From: Typha latifolia
Lineage: Eukaryota; Streptophyta; Magnoliopsida; Poales; Typhaceae
NCBI GenBank assembly: GCA_019914945.1
Contig: CM034099.1
Span: 5,952,001 to 6,016,000 of the forward strand
Length of the DNA stretch: 64,000 nt
Reading direction: 5' to 3'
The position numbers and the translations under genes were made by a program. Numbering within the stretch: the stretch's first letter is position 1; every line of letters begins with the position of its first letter. Under the pieces are notes generated by a model. That model did no database searches. It was not told the origin of the DNA and saw only the letters and a program-made list of their open reading frames with translations. Positions 46,473 to 58,717 of this stretch are shown piece by piece.

Positions 46473-47701
46473 TTAAAATTGGATCGAGGTGGCGTAAGTG
46501 CTGCCGAACTTCCAATTGGACGGCGCCACGTTGTATGCCGTCTTAATCCGGCCGTCGTCGGTCTGCAACCGGAATGACAGGCTTTGTCCATTGAGGTAAG
46601 AATTGCTCTGCCAATTCATGCCCCAGTTCCTGCTCATAGGCATCCAATTAGTCTTAGATCCTTTGATCCAAGCAGCAGATATTACTCCACTCCTTGCTAC
46701 ATTGCTAAACAAAACCAATTCAAAGTAGTCCCTTCCATTTATGGTGATCCTGATACCTCCATTCCTTTGGCATTTAACCCTGCAACACAAGGAGTTATGA
46801 TTAGAAGACTATTAGTCTCCTATGAGAAACCTCCTGCTCTGATGTTTACTATGCTCTTAAATAGTTTAGATTCATTACCTCCTGTAAAAGACTGGAACAA
46901 TGCCTCCCCTGTAGATGGCAATGGTCTCCCAGGCAGGCTGAGACATGTCAAAGTGCTTCCTTGGTGGGTTGCACCATCCACCATTGTCGCTGGGCAGATC
47001 GTAGTTTGGTGGGCAGTAGTTGGTGGCTGTCACAGTGATGTACTTCCCCTTCTTGCACCATGGAGACTTCCTCCCATCACAAACTATCTGGAAGCAAGCA
47101 CCACAAGACCCACCATTGTTGAACAGTGCAGTGCTCAGTGCTGCATTGTTGATCCCATACCCATCACTGTATAAGTTGCCATATCCACAAGCTCCACCTG
47201 CAATTATTCCCACACCAATAGCTACTTAAGCACAGGACTTGGGTAGCATTAGCATAGCATAATTCTTTTCATTTTTGTTTTTGGGTTAAGTATAATTTTA
47301 CACCCGCTGTTCAAAGTGTATTTCTGAACTCCTTAGTATAAGGATAACAGAGAAGCTAATTTTCTAAGGGTTTTCACAGCCGGTTGCTATACATCAAAAG
47401 GAGCATTTTTTTTTTCTCATCCTTTTAAACAAAGTAATTTGTCAAAAGAATTAGAATATTCTGAGAATTTATATGTAAAAATACATATGGAAAGTACGAA
47501 GATGAACAAGGATAAGCTTTAATAAAGTGGTGTCTTTGTTGTCTGTAATTAATACTCACCCATAGTCCCAGAAGCATCACTCCCTCCATAGAATGTAGCA
47601 GATGCAGGGATCCATTGGGCTTCCAATCCTCCAAATTGAGAGATGAGCAATGTGAAGAATAGAACAAGAGCAATGGCATAGCAACTAGTAGCCTTCTCCA
47701 T
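46473..47701 (-). CDS. EXPA: Alpha-expansin
   Basis: Expansins are secreted cell-wall proteins that loosen cellulose-hemicellulose contacts at acid pH without hydrolysis. Three exons (47560-47701, 46879-47197, 46473-46779) give 255 aa, the usual length. A signal peptide ends near GLEA (residue 28), followed by [20 protein letters not shown]. Domain 1 (GH45-like) has [25 protein letters not shown] and the diagnostic HFDMSQPAW, with the alpha-family Cys set. Domain 2 (CBM63) runs from [20 protein letters not shown] to [19 protein letters not shown], with the aromatic residues expected for wall binding. Intron positions match the typical three-exon expansin layout. The leader carries a TTC repeat. 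I cannot assign the paralogue number. Confidence 0.96.
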
Positions 47702-47715
47702 CTCACTTCAGAGAA

Positions 47716-47727
47716 AAGAAGAAGAAG

Positions 47728-47757
<30 letters not shown>
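47716..47757 (+). repeat. GAA microsatellite in the expansin 5' leader
   Basis: Some 14 AAG/GAA triplets lie 15 bp upstream of the expansin start codon. In the transcript they read as (UUC)n, a pyrimidine-rich leader. Confidence 0.95.
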
Positions 47758-47758
<1 letters not shown>

Positions 47759-47827
47759 GTAAAGAGAATAGGAGAAAGGAGAGGAGAAAGGCTTCTACTG
47801 CTCTGTCATTGGCCATCACCACCTCCT

Positions 47828-47835
47828 AATTTATA
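47828..47835 (-). promoter_or_regulatory. Candidate TATA box of the expansin gene
   Basis: TATAAATT on the minus strand lies about 127 bp upstream of the ATG, giving a leader of roughly 95 nt that includes the TTC repeat. Confidence 0.5.
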
Positions 47836-47839
47836 ATCT

Positions 47840-49840
47840 CAATCTAAGCTCTCCAACTACCTCAATTGTGTATAAAAACTCCCATTTGCACATTAAAAAG
47901 GAAAGAAGAAAAGAAAGAAATCACTGAAGCATGAACAATACTCTACTGTTTAGCATCTCACTAAAATTAAGTTGACTTTGGTGAAGCTAATTCCTGCAAA
48001 TGGGAATCTCTTGACTTGCAATTGCTCTTCTCCTACCACTATACGTTTATCTATTGCGACTTTGCAAGGAGCTCATGGAGGTACGAAATCGTACAAGTCC
48101 ATATGAACAAGGCATGGAGAATTAATGCAAGCGAGTTAATTTTATTCAAAGTCAACTCTAATCCTTCTCTTTGTCCATTAACCTATCTCAGCATTACATT
48201 CCAACAATTCAGTCAGATATATAGAACATGCACTCCCGGATAACAAGGAGGTCAACAGTCAGTGCATGTGAAGTTTAACGGGGAAATTTTGGCGATTATT
48301 TGTAATTCTAATCCCTCCTCGTTGTCTATCTTTTAAGTATCAGCACTTTATAATTATTTTAACTAACTACTATTAATCATAGATTATGATTTATTTTCAA
48401 CTCTAAGAATAAAACTGATTAAAATACCCTTCAGAAAATGGCCTTGAAAAAAAATTGAATCTTGTATTTAGAAATTAAATGTACGGGAAAAAAAAAATAA
48501 AGTCGAGGGTATAAGAATATAGCAACGATAATTTATCTCAATACTAATTTACTAATGATGGCAATAACTATTTTATTTGAAAAGATAATAATTAACTATC
48601 ATTTCAGTGGTTTTATTTCTCTATTTTCTCTTTATTTCATCCATTATAAAGAATATTTTATTAATTTACCAAACTATCTTATAAATATGTTATTTTTCAT
48701 ATCACATTAAGTATAATTATCACGCTATTATACTGGTTTACAACCAAATATTATAATAACTTAAACCAACATAAACTTTCTTACATAAATTTCAAATTGA
48801 GTATAACCGAACTAGCCTATTTTAATTTAGATATCATCTTGTTAGAGATTGATTAGTTGAAAATTGAATCATAAATGGTATTAATCAGAATAATCACTAA
48901 ATTTTCCTTTAATTAATTAGGACGTTATTAACACTGCACATGGCTAGGTATATATCTCTCTAACTACCCTCTAATGATCTGCCCATGTAGATGGAGGTGC
49001 ATATAATATATTAATATATGCAGAGCATAAATATTATTATTTGACTTTGACGCAATTTCAATTATAATCAACTTATTATTATTATTATTATTTTGTTATT
49101 TTGAATCGTTCAAACATGCACATGATGCAGTTTAAGTGTGATTCATATTGCATGTGGATCTTATAACGTAAGTCAACAGTTTGACCAATTGATTAGCTTC
49201 TAAGCCGCAATGCAACACAATTAAGTCACTAGTTCTTACACGTTATTTCAATGATTAAGAGATGGTGGCCACTAATTAATCCAATTATTTTTGTGCACAA
49301 GTTGGCCTTAGCATTCACATCAATCTTGGGCAATCCACTGGGAGAGAAAATTATCTGAAAAATTTCTTTAAAACACCCTACTCTTTGACCTTCCACCTTA
49401 TATTTTACTTTTAATATCTTGAATCATATAATGGAGTTAAAATAATTATAGATACAAACTAATATTTTAAGGTCAAATGAGCAGTATTTTAATTTTAATT
49501 TTTTATTTTCAACATCAATATAAGATTTTGCTTTGAACTCTTACAGAAAAAGGATTGAATTTAAATTATAATCAAAGTTATAATTTTTCTACCTCTATCC
49601 CAACGAGCTATTTATCGAATAGTTGCAATTGATGTTCTCTATCTATCTGAGAAGAGATATTTAAAAATATAGATTTTTACCATAGGATAAAAATTAAACT
49701 TATTTAGATGTTCTCATAATTTTATATTTCCTTTAGAAAGGTGCTCAACGTCAACCTGACCAAATGATGAATATTATAGTTTCCGAATGATAATAAATTT
49801 TCTTTATTATGATTATGATTATAATTATTATTTAAATTGG
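47840..49840. other. AT-rich intergenic spacer
   Basis: About 2 kb with no frame of interest, mainly T/A-rich. It includes a short TTA repeat near 49074-49092. The first few hundred bases are expansin promoter. Confidence 0.55.
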
Positions 49841-49841
49841 A

Positions 49842-49890
49842 GGCCCATAAGCGGGCCCAGCCCATTAAAAGCGTCGGACCCAATTGGGCC
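49842..49890 (+). promoter_or_regulatory. Cluster of GGCCCA / TGGGCC (TCP/UP1-type) motifs
   Basis: Within 50 bp: AGGCCCATAA, GCGGGCCCAGCCCATTAAAA and CCAATTGGGCC. Repeated GGCCCA words (site II/UP1) are bound by TCP factors and mark promoters of plant housekeeping genes, including ribosomal and mitochondrial protein genes. They stand out sharply in an AT-rich background and point to a real transcription start just downstream. Confidence 0.6.
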
Positions 49891-49996
49891 AAGTCAATTC
49901 ACACAATCTTGAACAGAATCTTCCCTCCAATCCTCCTCCAATTTCTCCCATTTCCGCTCTTTCTTCTCCCTCCACTTCCTCCTCGATAACAAATCC

Positions 49997-50110
49997 ATGG
50001 TTTTCCCTCCAATTATTCCACACCAGATGATCCAAAACCCCCACCTTTCCAATCCCAATCCCAATCCCAAGTCCGCCGTCCTGGGATCGACCGTGCAGAA
50101 CGCGGCGTGA
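49997..50110 (+). CDS. Possible 37-aa small ORF
   Basis: Following the TCP-motif cluster and a CT-rich leader, AAATCCATGG opens a 37-codon frame (MVFPPIIPHQ, then an Asn-Pro repeat NPNPNPK, ending STVQNAA) closed by TGA. It could be a true microprotein, a regulatory upstream ORF, or the first exon of a gene whose later exons I did not recognise. GC content is higher than the flanks. The opposite-strand frame (49894-50148) is probably a shadow. Confidence 0.3.
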   Translation: MVFPPIIPHQMIQNPHLSNPNPNPKSAVLGSTVQNAA

Positions 50111-53100
50111 GATTTTTCAAGAGTACGGTCGTGTAGATACCTTCGCAATTCTATTATTCTTAGCCTCAGTTTTGACTGGTCTCTTGTTATGTTTAGTGGA
50201 TGAGGAATGGCTTCTTAATTTTTGTATGCGTGTTGAATTCTCCTGATCTTATTCGTCAAAGATCATTTATTTGGTTTCTGCTTTCTGATTGGTAAACACA
50301 GGGAGACTAGTAGTTAGGAGCTTCTTCTGGCTATAAATATAACTTTTTTTTTGTTTTTTTTTTTAATCATCTGAGTTGCTCATCATTGATTATATCTTGA
50401 TTGCTTCTTGTTGGTATTAGATTGATCTTATCCGAAGAAAATTGACTCGTGATGTCTAGAAACAGCGGCAAGATTTGAATATCTTGATCACTAGTCATAG
50501 ACAGAGATGTGCTCTTTTTCTATATATAATCTGTATATTATACAAAAGATTTAGTTGACACGTATTTGGATTTTTATTTCCATCTGTCTTGAGTGATTAA
50601 CTGCATTTTTCTAGATGTATGCCAGCTTATTTACCACTTCATATAACACACTAATGACCTTATGGCACCCAAAGATTGCATGTGATATAGTCCTTTATAG
50701 GTATCCATTCAGTAGAATTGTATTTCCATATCTTCCTATTGGGTTTTTGGAAGAGATTTCTACAATACCTTCAGCTTCCATAACATCCAAGATTTAAGAC
50801 GAAACACTAATTGGTCGTGTCCTATAAGGCTATAACCCTAGATCTAGAGAATTGTTGCAACTTGTAAATGGTAATTTCTTTCCAAAGGTTCATTTCTTTT
50901 ACTCCTCGTTGGTGCCCAGATTTTCTAATTGTAGATAGCACAGGATGGAATTTTTATATCTTGATTGTTCACATTGATTGATATTTCAATTGTTGACCTC
51001 AAATCTTAACATTTCCTTGAACTTGCAGGTTAAGGAAATTAAATTTGATTTACTATCATGATTCTCAATTCTATTATAGAGAAGATAGTCAATGACTTGA
51101 AATCAACAGCTTAATTTAAATTTCTAGAGGCTGGTATTATACAGATGTGGGCTTTTAACAAACTATTGCTTAACCTCCAATTTTGGTAGTCAAAGTCTAT
51201 TGTTAATGCTCACAAGTACATAAGCCATGCTGGAAAGACATATTTCCTATTACAATTATGGTTAAGGTCCGCAGAGAAATTTAATATTTTTGTGTGTGCT
51301 TGATTAATATTCCAAACTTTGATAACCTTAATTATTAGCAAAGAGCCCTATTTTGCTAGACAAGTTGCATAAAAGTTACATTATAACACATGCATGTACG
51401 AGAACACTACTGAGAAACATGAGAGTTGTTTCTATTCCATGAGATCTTACGTAGGTACATTTTAATATTTTACCATACCTTTTGTGGACATAAAAGTTTT
51501 CACTAATTGACTAAAAGACTAAGGTCACACTTTCAGTTCTCCTTAAGAAGCTAAATTCAAGTGGGAAATGATCGTAATATTCAATACAGCTAAGCTGCTA
51601 TTCCAGATAATGCTGTAGCAAGGTGTATTCTATATAACATTTTGAATGATTTGATTCGCCACCTCCCTCCTAGTAGCTGTTGATTAGATGGGTTTATTCC
51701 ATGATTTCCATCACTTTGAGTTCCACATGTCATTGACAGAATTGCAGGTGAATGAGCTTTTCGATCAAATCAACATAGATACTAACTCTGCACCCTGTTG
51801 CTTGCTAGACTGAAGGAAATGACTTGTATTTTCTGTTAGAGGGTATTATGAGGAAATGGGAATTGAAGTTTCTAACAGATATGACACTTAGCAAGCATGC
51901 AACTTCTTGTCTTTTGTTTTCGAGAGTCTGATAAACTCCATCTTATGTTTCAGGGAATGGTTTTCTGCATGATGTGATTTTCTTCTGCTATTTACACTGT
52001 TAAGAATGTATGATTCTTTACCAAGGGTAAGAACGTGTTCAATTTAAAGATTTTGTTTTGTCCAGATTTTCAGCTTTATGAGGCATAGAATATGATTCCA
52101 GGTCAAACTTGTATTATTTTCCTATGAACATGAAGGACTGTATCTAGTTGAAGTTATGAACTACTTGGTCTATGCCCTTTGTAAATTGTGTATTCTAAGG
52201 GCCTAATACTGATAGCGAAGGGCCGAAGGTCTTCTTTCTCTTGTAACATGTAGGATATTGGTGTAGCATGGGGTGTGGAACTTTTACAAGGACTAAATAT
52301 AGATTCCAAACTGTTGATACAGAAACTGCAGCCTGAAAATTTTCCCTTGCACTAATTTCTTTGAAGGGTCTGACCAGTATTTACTACTGTTGATAGGTGT
52401 GTTGGAAAAAAGTTAGGACTTTGGAGATATACATTGGAAAAATGTCTAGTTGAAGCATTGTTATGACTTAGGGAGATATGCTTTGGCCAAATCCTTTTGT
52501 CAATAGATTCCATTAAATTTTAAGACTCTGTTAGTATGACCATATTCCTATCTAGTATCTACTCTCTGCTGATAAAACCCTCTGCACCTTGCCAATAAAC
52601 GCGAGAAAGAATCAATTCTGTTTTAGAAGAATATGCAGAATTATGATATTTTATTACAATACTCTTTATCTCCATTTCTTTCAAGTAAACAGTATTTGAG
52701 TGCGTACTTAAAAATGGCTATTATATCTTATAACAGTCTGTCAAGTTCAACTTTTGGCTTTTATTCCTTTTTTTCCTTTTGGAAAATCATCATTCTGTTA
52801 CTGTGGATTTCACAATCAGCTGGATCACTATTCCGCATAAGTTGTGGACTAAGCATAAAGTGGTGCTTCTTAGCCACTTCATATAGATAGCCCAACTTTG
52901 GTGGTTTATTGTAGTTATCTTTGCTACTATCATGCAGAATAATAACTAACTGAATGATAAGAAGCAGAGGAAAGTAATGAGCAAAACGAGTGACTTTCAT
53001 ATCGTTAGCACTTAGCACACGTATGATTAGTTTGTATTGTTGACGCCTAGAGGCTCTGACTTCTGCTTGATTCTTTTTTCCTTTTTTTGAAAGGATTTAA

Positions 53101-55257
53101 AAGCCTGATTTATGCCATCTCATTCTTTTAAGAGCTTTTTATGCAGTTTGCTCTGTAACAACTAATGACCATACTCTGTCTTGTGAGAAGGTTCAATTCA
53201 TTTAGCTTATTATAAAATTTGTCTTCCTTTTTTCCATTGAGATTACCTTCTTAGAAGTTGTAGTTTCCTAGACAGACATCTAGATGTTCTATCATTGATT
53301 TTGTTTTGTTTGCCATTATGGAACATTACACTGTTAAGAATCAGCTAAATGCCAACGAACTCTTGTCTGTCCTGAAATGCTGCAAATAGATCAACGCCAA
53401 ATACTATGACTAATTCATTCACTTTTTTGCTTCGGTGCACTTTTTCATTTGTTTAGTGCCCTTTCTAATTGCATGAAAAGTTTGTCATGGTTTCTCAATT
53501 GTACATGATTGTTCTCTCTTTAGGGTATTTGTGAGCATTCTTTTCCTTCTTTAACATATGCAGTGGTTTACAAAATTTTTTGGTGTAAATTAAATAGAAC
53601 ATCTGTTATACCTGATGCAAGTCCTTAGAAGCATCAACCTGGAAGCACTCAACTGACACTTCCTGGTTGCTTCATGCTTTCTTCTATTCTTTCACTTTTG
53701 AGTAGATATTCTAACACAAACTAAAATAGGACAAGCAAGAATAAAAAAAAAATCTAACGAGATCTTCACCCCAATTTATTCTTTCATTTTTGAGTAGATC
53801 TTGAAATGCAAACTGAAATAGGATAAGCAAGAAAAAAAGAAAATCTAACAAGATCTGAATCCCATTTCTGTAATTTGAAACAGTCTTTATTTAGAATAGT
53901 TCCTTTTTTTTTTTTTCTGTGTTTGAGCTAATACCTATTTGCAAGAGCAATCAAGACCTCATAGATGTAGTGTCTGCTAACGGAAGCAGTTTTTAATTTT
54001 TTATCAATGGCTATGTATTTCATTACTGGATTCAGGTCATCAAAGAATTTGCATCACAACATGTTCCATTTCTACGGTTCCTTTTAATATTTTTGAGATT
54101 CTTTAGTTTGTTGTTTGTAGGTGTTTCTTTAGTTCCTGATCTCTCATACTCCTTTATGAGCAACTTTTAAGATGGTTTTAGTTATTTGTTACATATCACG
54201 AAATATCTATAGACCCCAAAAAATTTCATTTATTTATTAATGCGTAGAACCAAATGCAGTTGGGGGACAATCCACAGAAAAAAAGGAAGGTATCATTGCA
54301 TGCTGATAACTTGTTGTTAAGAAACATACAGAGACTTCTTTTATGGTATCCATAGTTCCGAATAGTTGGGATATAATAAATTACTGCTGCTTTGAATTCA
54401 AGGGCTGATGTTTTAGTTAATAACACATAAGTGAAGCTTTTAGTTGCAGTCAATAGTGCCAGCATTTTCAAAGCTTTCGGACCACTTGCTGTTTTTCTGG
54501 AGGGAGCCCTTATGCATGAGCCCATCAACTCTGCTGCAGATTCCCATTGAAAGCTGCCAAGAAAGATGGGTGATAAGGGAGAATAAAAGAAGAAACATGT
54601 CAGGTAACAGACTCTCCTTTTAGTGATGGATTAAAGTTTATAACTTCAACATAGTGCTTAGTCATTACTCCTCAGTATGGGCAAGGGACACAAGATTTGA
54701 GTAAAGCCCTCATCTCAAGTAAAGTAGGACTATTTTGCTTTGTGTATCCCATTCTTCTTGGTCTGGCTTAAGGGATTGCTTTATGTTAAAGTGACAGTGA
54801 TGTTGGTGGAATGCGGAAAAAGGAGGTGTTGGTTGCGCTTGTACAGCCCCTCTGGTCCCCTCTCAATTACTTATCTCTCGTGAATTTAGCTTTTTTTTTT
54901 TTTAAAGATAATTTCTTTGGCAATTTGTCTATATCATGATCTGATATCATATTATAGCAGACCTATATCATATGGAGGGCTCTTATGCATCTTTCTTCCA
55001 ATCAATTATATGTTATATTGAAAGTGGAGAACATTTCAGCACAGAAATCATTAGACCGTTGGACGCTGCAGAAAGGTTATCATGGGCAAATGATTGAGGT
55101 AAGAATGAACAAACTATATCCTGCCACCTCACATTTCCAAATTATTATCAGTTCCCATCTCCTTGGGACTGTATTCTACCATACAATGCAAATAAACACT
55201 TTTACAAGTAGGTGGCAAACTTCTTCATACATTTGGATCTCCTCAACGTGTGATTTG
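50111..55257 (+). other. 5 kb stretch without recognised coding sequence
   Basis: This is downstream of the promoter-like cluster at 49.85 kb. The sequence is T-rich on the plus strand, as in plant introns and untranslated regions, which suggests a transcribed unit. I could not find exons of a known protein on either strand. The plus strand could carry a long noncoding RNA or a very small gene with long introns. Two-copy repeats occur at 53683-53866. Confidence 0.35.
53683..53866. repeat. Two-copy tandem repeat, 92 bp unit
   Basis: Copies at 53683-53774 and 53775-53866 share TATTCTTTCA, TTTTGAGTAGAT, CAAACT.AAATAGGA and AATCTAAC.AGATCT. They carry several substitutions. Confidence 0.85.
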
Positions 55258-56313
55258 TTAACTCTTCTTGGGGGCAAGGCGGGACTTAATCTTCTCCACC
55301 TCTTTGGTGCCTATCTGGAATGCCTTGGTGAGGACGTTGTCCGGCACCGGCGGGTTGGAAGTAAAGAGTGTGACAGCAATGGACTGGGTGCCTGGGAGTT
55401 GGCTGTTGAAGGCGGAGATGACTGCGGCGGGCACATTGCCGTTGTTCTTCTGGAAATGGACTAGGCCGCGGGGGAAGACAAAGGTCTCACCTTTGGTGAT
55501 GGTTTTGGCCACCAGCTTGTTCGCCGTGGTGATAAAGCCGACGTCGAGGGTGCCTTCGAGGACGAAGACCATCTCGGTGGCACGGGGGTGGGTGTGGGGA
55601 GGGTTGAGGCCACCGGGGGCGTAGTCAATGCGGGCCATGGACACCCCCAGAGTGTTCAACCCAGGGATCTTTTCCACATTGGCTGCAGTCACAAGTGAGC
55701 CCATGGTGTTGTTGGTGGCGCCGGGCGTCGCCAGCCCCTTGAAGAAGAAGTCATCCTCAGTCACATTCGCCTTGCAAGCAAATCCATTCACCTTCACACC
55801 TGCAGAATGTACCAAATTTCGCAAAATGATAGGTATCAGCATAAGAGAAACAGAAGAGGTTGTTACATATGTGGGGTTTCTTATTCTTCTGTGATCTTAT
55901 CTAATGATGGGATGTCTGATGAGTAGATCAAAGTGGAATTATGAGAAAATTGGAGGATAATCTATTCAAATCCATTCACCTTCGCACCTATTTATCAGCA
56001 TAAGAGAAACAGAAGAGGTTGTTACATATGTGGGGTTTCTTATTCTTCTGTGATCTTATCTAATGATGGGATGTCTGATGAGTAGATCAAAGTGGAATTA
56101 TGAGAAAATTGGAGGATAATCTATTCAAATACTTATATATGGAAGTATCATACATATATGCAGAAGGGATGTCCTAAGTAACTTGGAATTACCTGAGCTG
56201 AGATCTGCAACACAGATGTCTTGGAGCATGTCAGGATCAGCAGCCAGAGAGGAAGCAGCAAGGAGGAAAAGGAGGGGAAAGGCGGCAAGAAGAAGAGAAG
56301 AAGACCTGGCCAT
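55258..56313 (-). CDS. GLP: Germin-like protein
   Basis: Germin-like proteins are secreted cupins forming Mn-binding hexamers; many have superoxide dismutase activity and act in the wall and in defence. Two exons (56193-56313 and 55258-55799) give 220 aa, the family norm. The signal peptide is MARSSSLLLAAF...SSLAA (about 24 residues), then DPDMLQDICVADLSS. Cys residues in DICVA and GFACKANV form the conserved disulphide. Germin box 1 is NPPHTHPRATEMVFVLEG, holding two His and the Glu metal ligands. Box 2 is GETFVFPRGLVHFQKNNGN with the third His. NVT is a likely N-glycosylation site. The C-terminus lacks the KGD-type motif. The intron contains a duplicated exon edge. Confidence 0.96.
55780..56130. 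repeat. Duplication in the germin-like intron, including an exon edge
   Basis: Two 138 bp segments (55834-55971 and 55993-56130), offset by 159 bp, look identical by eye. Beside them, 22 bp of the exon 2 edge (55780-55801) recur at 55968-55989 with one change. The inner copy lacks about 29 bp that hold the normal splice acceptor. This is the youngest-looking duplication in the window. Confidence 0.9.
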
Positions 56314-56377
56314 GGTGTTCAGGTTGTAACTTGTAAGACTTTTTGTGAATGTCCTAAGAGGGGAAGAGGAAGGTGTG

Positions 56378-56385
56378 TATTTATA
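56378..56385 (-). promoter_or_regulatory. Candidate TATA box of the germin-like gene
   Basis: TATAAATA on the minus strand, 65 bp upstream of the start codon; typical for a strong, regulated gene with a short leader. Confidence 0.6.
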
Positions 56386-56399
56386 ATATGGTTGGATGT

Positions 56400-58717
56400 C
56401 GGGTCTTGTCTGGATTGATTGAGTTGGAAGAAGAATTTAATGTGTGAGTGAAGGCATGGAGGAAAAAACAAAGTCCTTAGAGACCACGAAAGGTGGGGTG
56501 GGACTTGTTTAGAGGTTGTTGGAGCAATAAATAAATAATAAAGTGAGAGAGATCCAAGGCATCTAAGTAGACAGATCTGGAAAATCTAGATGATAAGGGC
56601 GAGTAAGGGTTATAAGATAGTATAGATGTTTCCTTTATTTCCTCAAATTTCTATTTTAATTCGTCCATTAGATAAAGATGCGGAGAGTCGAAATTTTAGA
56701 TTGGTCGGTTCAGCAGTCATCTGTCAATTGATTTTTAGATTCATGTTAAGTATCGGGAATACAAGGTACGCATGTTTACTGTTTAAAGATGCTTCTTATA
56801 CTTTGCAGCATATACTCTAGAGAGGATAGTGATGTTGTAATGCACGACTTTGACATACATCCTGGAGCTAAAAGACTGGCGTTAAATTAAATAAACCTTG
56901 CAGTTTGCATTTAATTGATTACATGCATTACATTATTACTACTCTTTGATAGCATCAATTGAAAAGTGGGCTCATGTAACAATATGAATTTATTGAAGTT
57001 GTGCTTATTGCCTTTTTGGGGGCATTCTGGCAAACATATATCTATCTATATATATATGCTGGTAAGCTTGGACCTTTTTCTTTCCAAATGATGGTTATCT
57101 TTAGTAGCTAGATGCAATAAAAAATGAAGTGTAATTTATGGTTTGCTTTTGCAGTTGTGAACCAGCAAACATTCCCTAGTTCTCAACTGGAACACCTTAA
57201 GATGCATGGAGATACAAGGGAGACTGGAGAGTATTACGAAAGACAAACATCTGGCATGCTTCAGCTGCACATTCCACACAATTCTTAGGGTGCAGTCCAA
57301 GCTTTACACTCACCTTTTGGCCCGGTAAGCTTCCAATCTGGCATGCTCCCCAACTTTTACTAGCATGTAAATTAAAAGGAAGGACCACTGGTATCAAGTC
57401 AATTTTTTTTAATTATAAATATACAAAATAGCTAAGATGGTGCTCTCATCCTATTGCTTGGTAATTGTAGGCTCGACCTGTAGTCCAATTGAAGTCAGCC
57501 ATGTCTTTCAGCTCTCTTTCAATATTTTGCTTCCTTAATTTGTGCAGCAAGCCAAAGGGCCCAAACATGGCGAAAACCCCTCCATGTAGGTTTTCTCTTT
57601 TCTTATCCCTCTTATCCTTTTTACCAACATCCCTAAACCCTAAAAAATATTCTTAATGTAACCCAGTTTGTGGAGTTTTTGACTATTTCAAGTCCTGTTT
57701 TACATGTTTAATTCATTTTAAAATTTAAATACGAGACTATGTATGTTTCGAATCTGATAACCTAATCAGTAATTTTTCAAATATAAATCGCTCGCTTGAC
57801 CCGACGACTTATATAGAAATTTCTCCTCCCAAAACTTGACAAAATTTTTGGATGATTTGAAAAATTTATACTTATATCTAGATCAGCGGTTTCTAAACAC
57901 ATTTTATTCCGTATTTAAATTTTAAACCGTAAAATAAATTTTTAGGTGGGCTAGTTTGGCAAAAAAACAAAAAAAGACAAAAAAATTCTGTTTTTATGTA
58001 CACGACAACTTATATGTGATGTGACTCCCTTATTTTGCCTCTAAATGACTCTATGAAATTACAAGTTAAGGTAGTAAGTAGTACATAAGAATGGGTTAAA
58101 TAATTCTCTGATGTATATAGATTTCCTACATGACAGATGTTTAGATATTCTAAGAAACTGCTAGAAATTCTCTTGTTCAGTTAGGTGGTCATGGAAGCAC
58201 CTTCTTTCGAGGTTAGTTGGATGGTCTTCTTCTCGTGGAATCGATTCCATTAAATTAAACAGACAGTGATCAAGACTTTATCCTTTCCAGGAGATGATGA
58301 GCCGCGTACGTCAAGGTAACAAGTATTTTGGGCCTCCTGGAATATGATGCGAGTCCAATATGGCCCATTTGAACAACAGCCAATTGTACAGGCCGTATTG
58401 GTACTAGATTTCAATAATTATAAAAAAATTAGTGAGCAGAAGGGTTTTCTGCAAAAGAACATCTTTGCATTATTCATATATCGCAAAGCATTTCATGCCA
58501 TATTGGAACAGGAACTATAGCCGTAGCTCTCGGCAATTTGACTGGTTATAATCACGATCACCATGATACAAGGAAAAGTTAAATTCTTGCACTTCATAAA
58601 TCATCCATGCAACAAGCATTTCTAGCAAGTGTGCCAGTCTTCTATGCTGATATTTCGCACCAAATGATTTCATTTGGACAATACGAAAACTAGTGCTCAA
58701 CTGGAATGTACGTGCAG
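56400..58717. other. Intergenic spacer, no gene recognised
   Basis: This contains the germin-like promoter and then AT-rich DNA. Short ORFs at 56626-56820 (+) and 57197-57397 (-) show no domain. A frame starting MAKTPPCR near 57570 (+) is short and unsupported. Confidence 0.5.

Noticed and set aside
54985..55894. Plus-strand ORFs over the germin-like gene
   Set aside because: Antisense shadows; the minus strand has both germin boxes.
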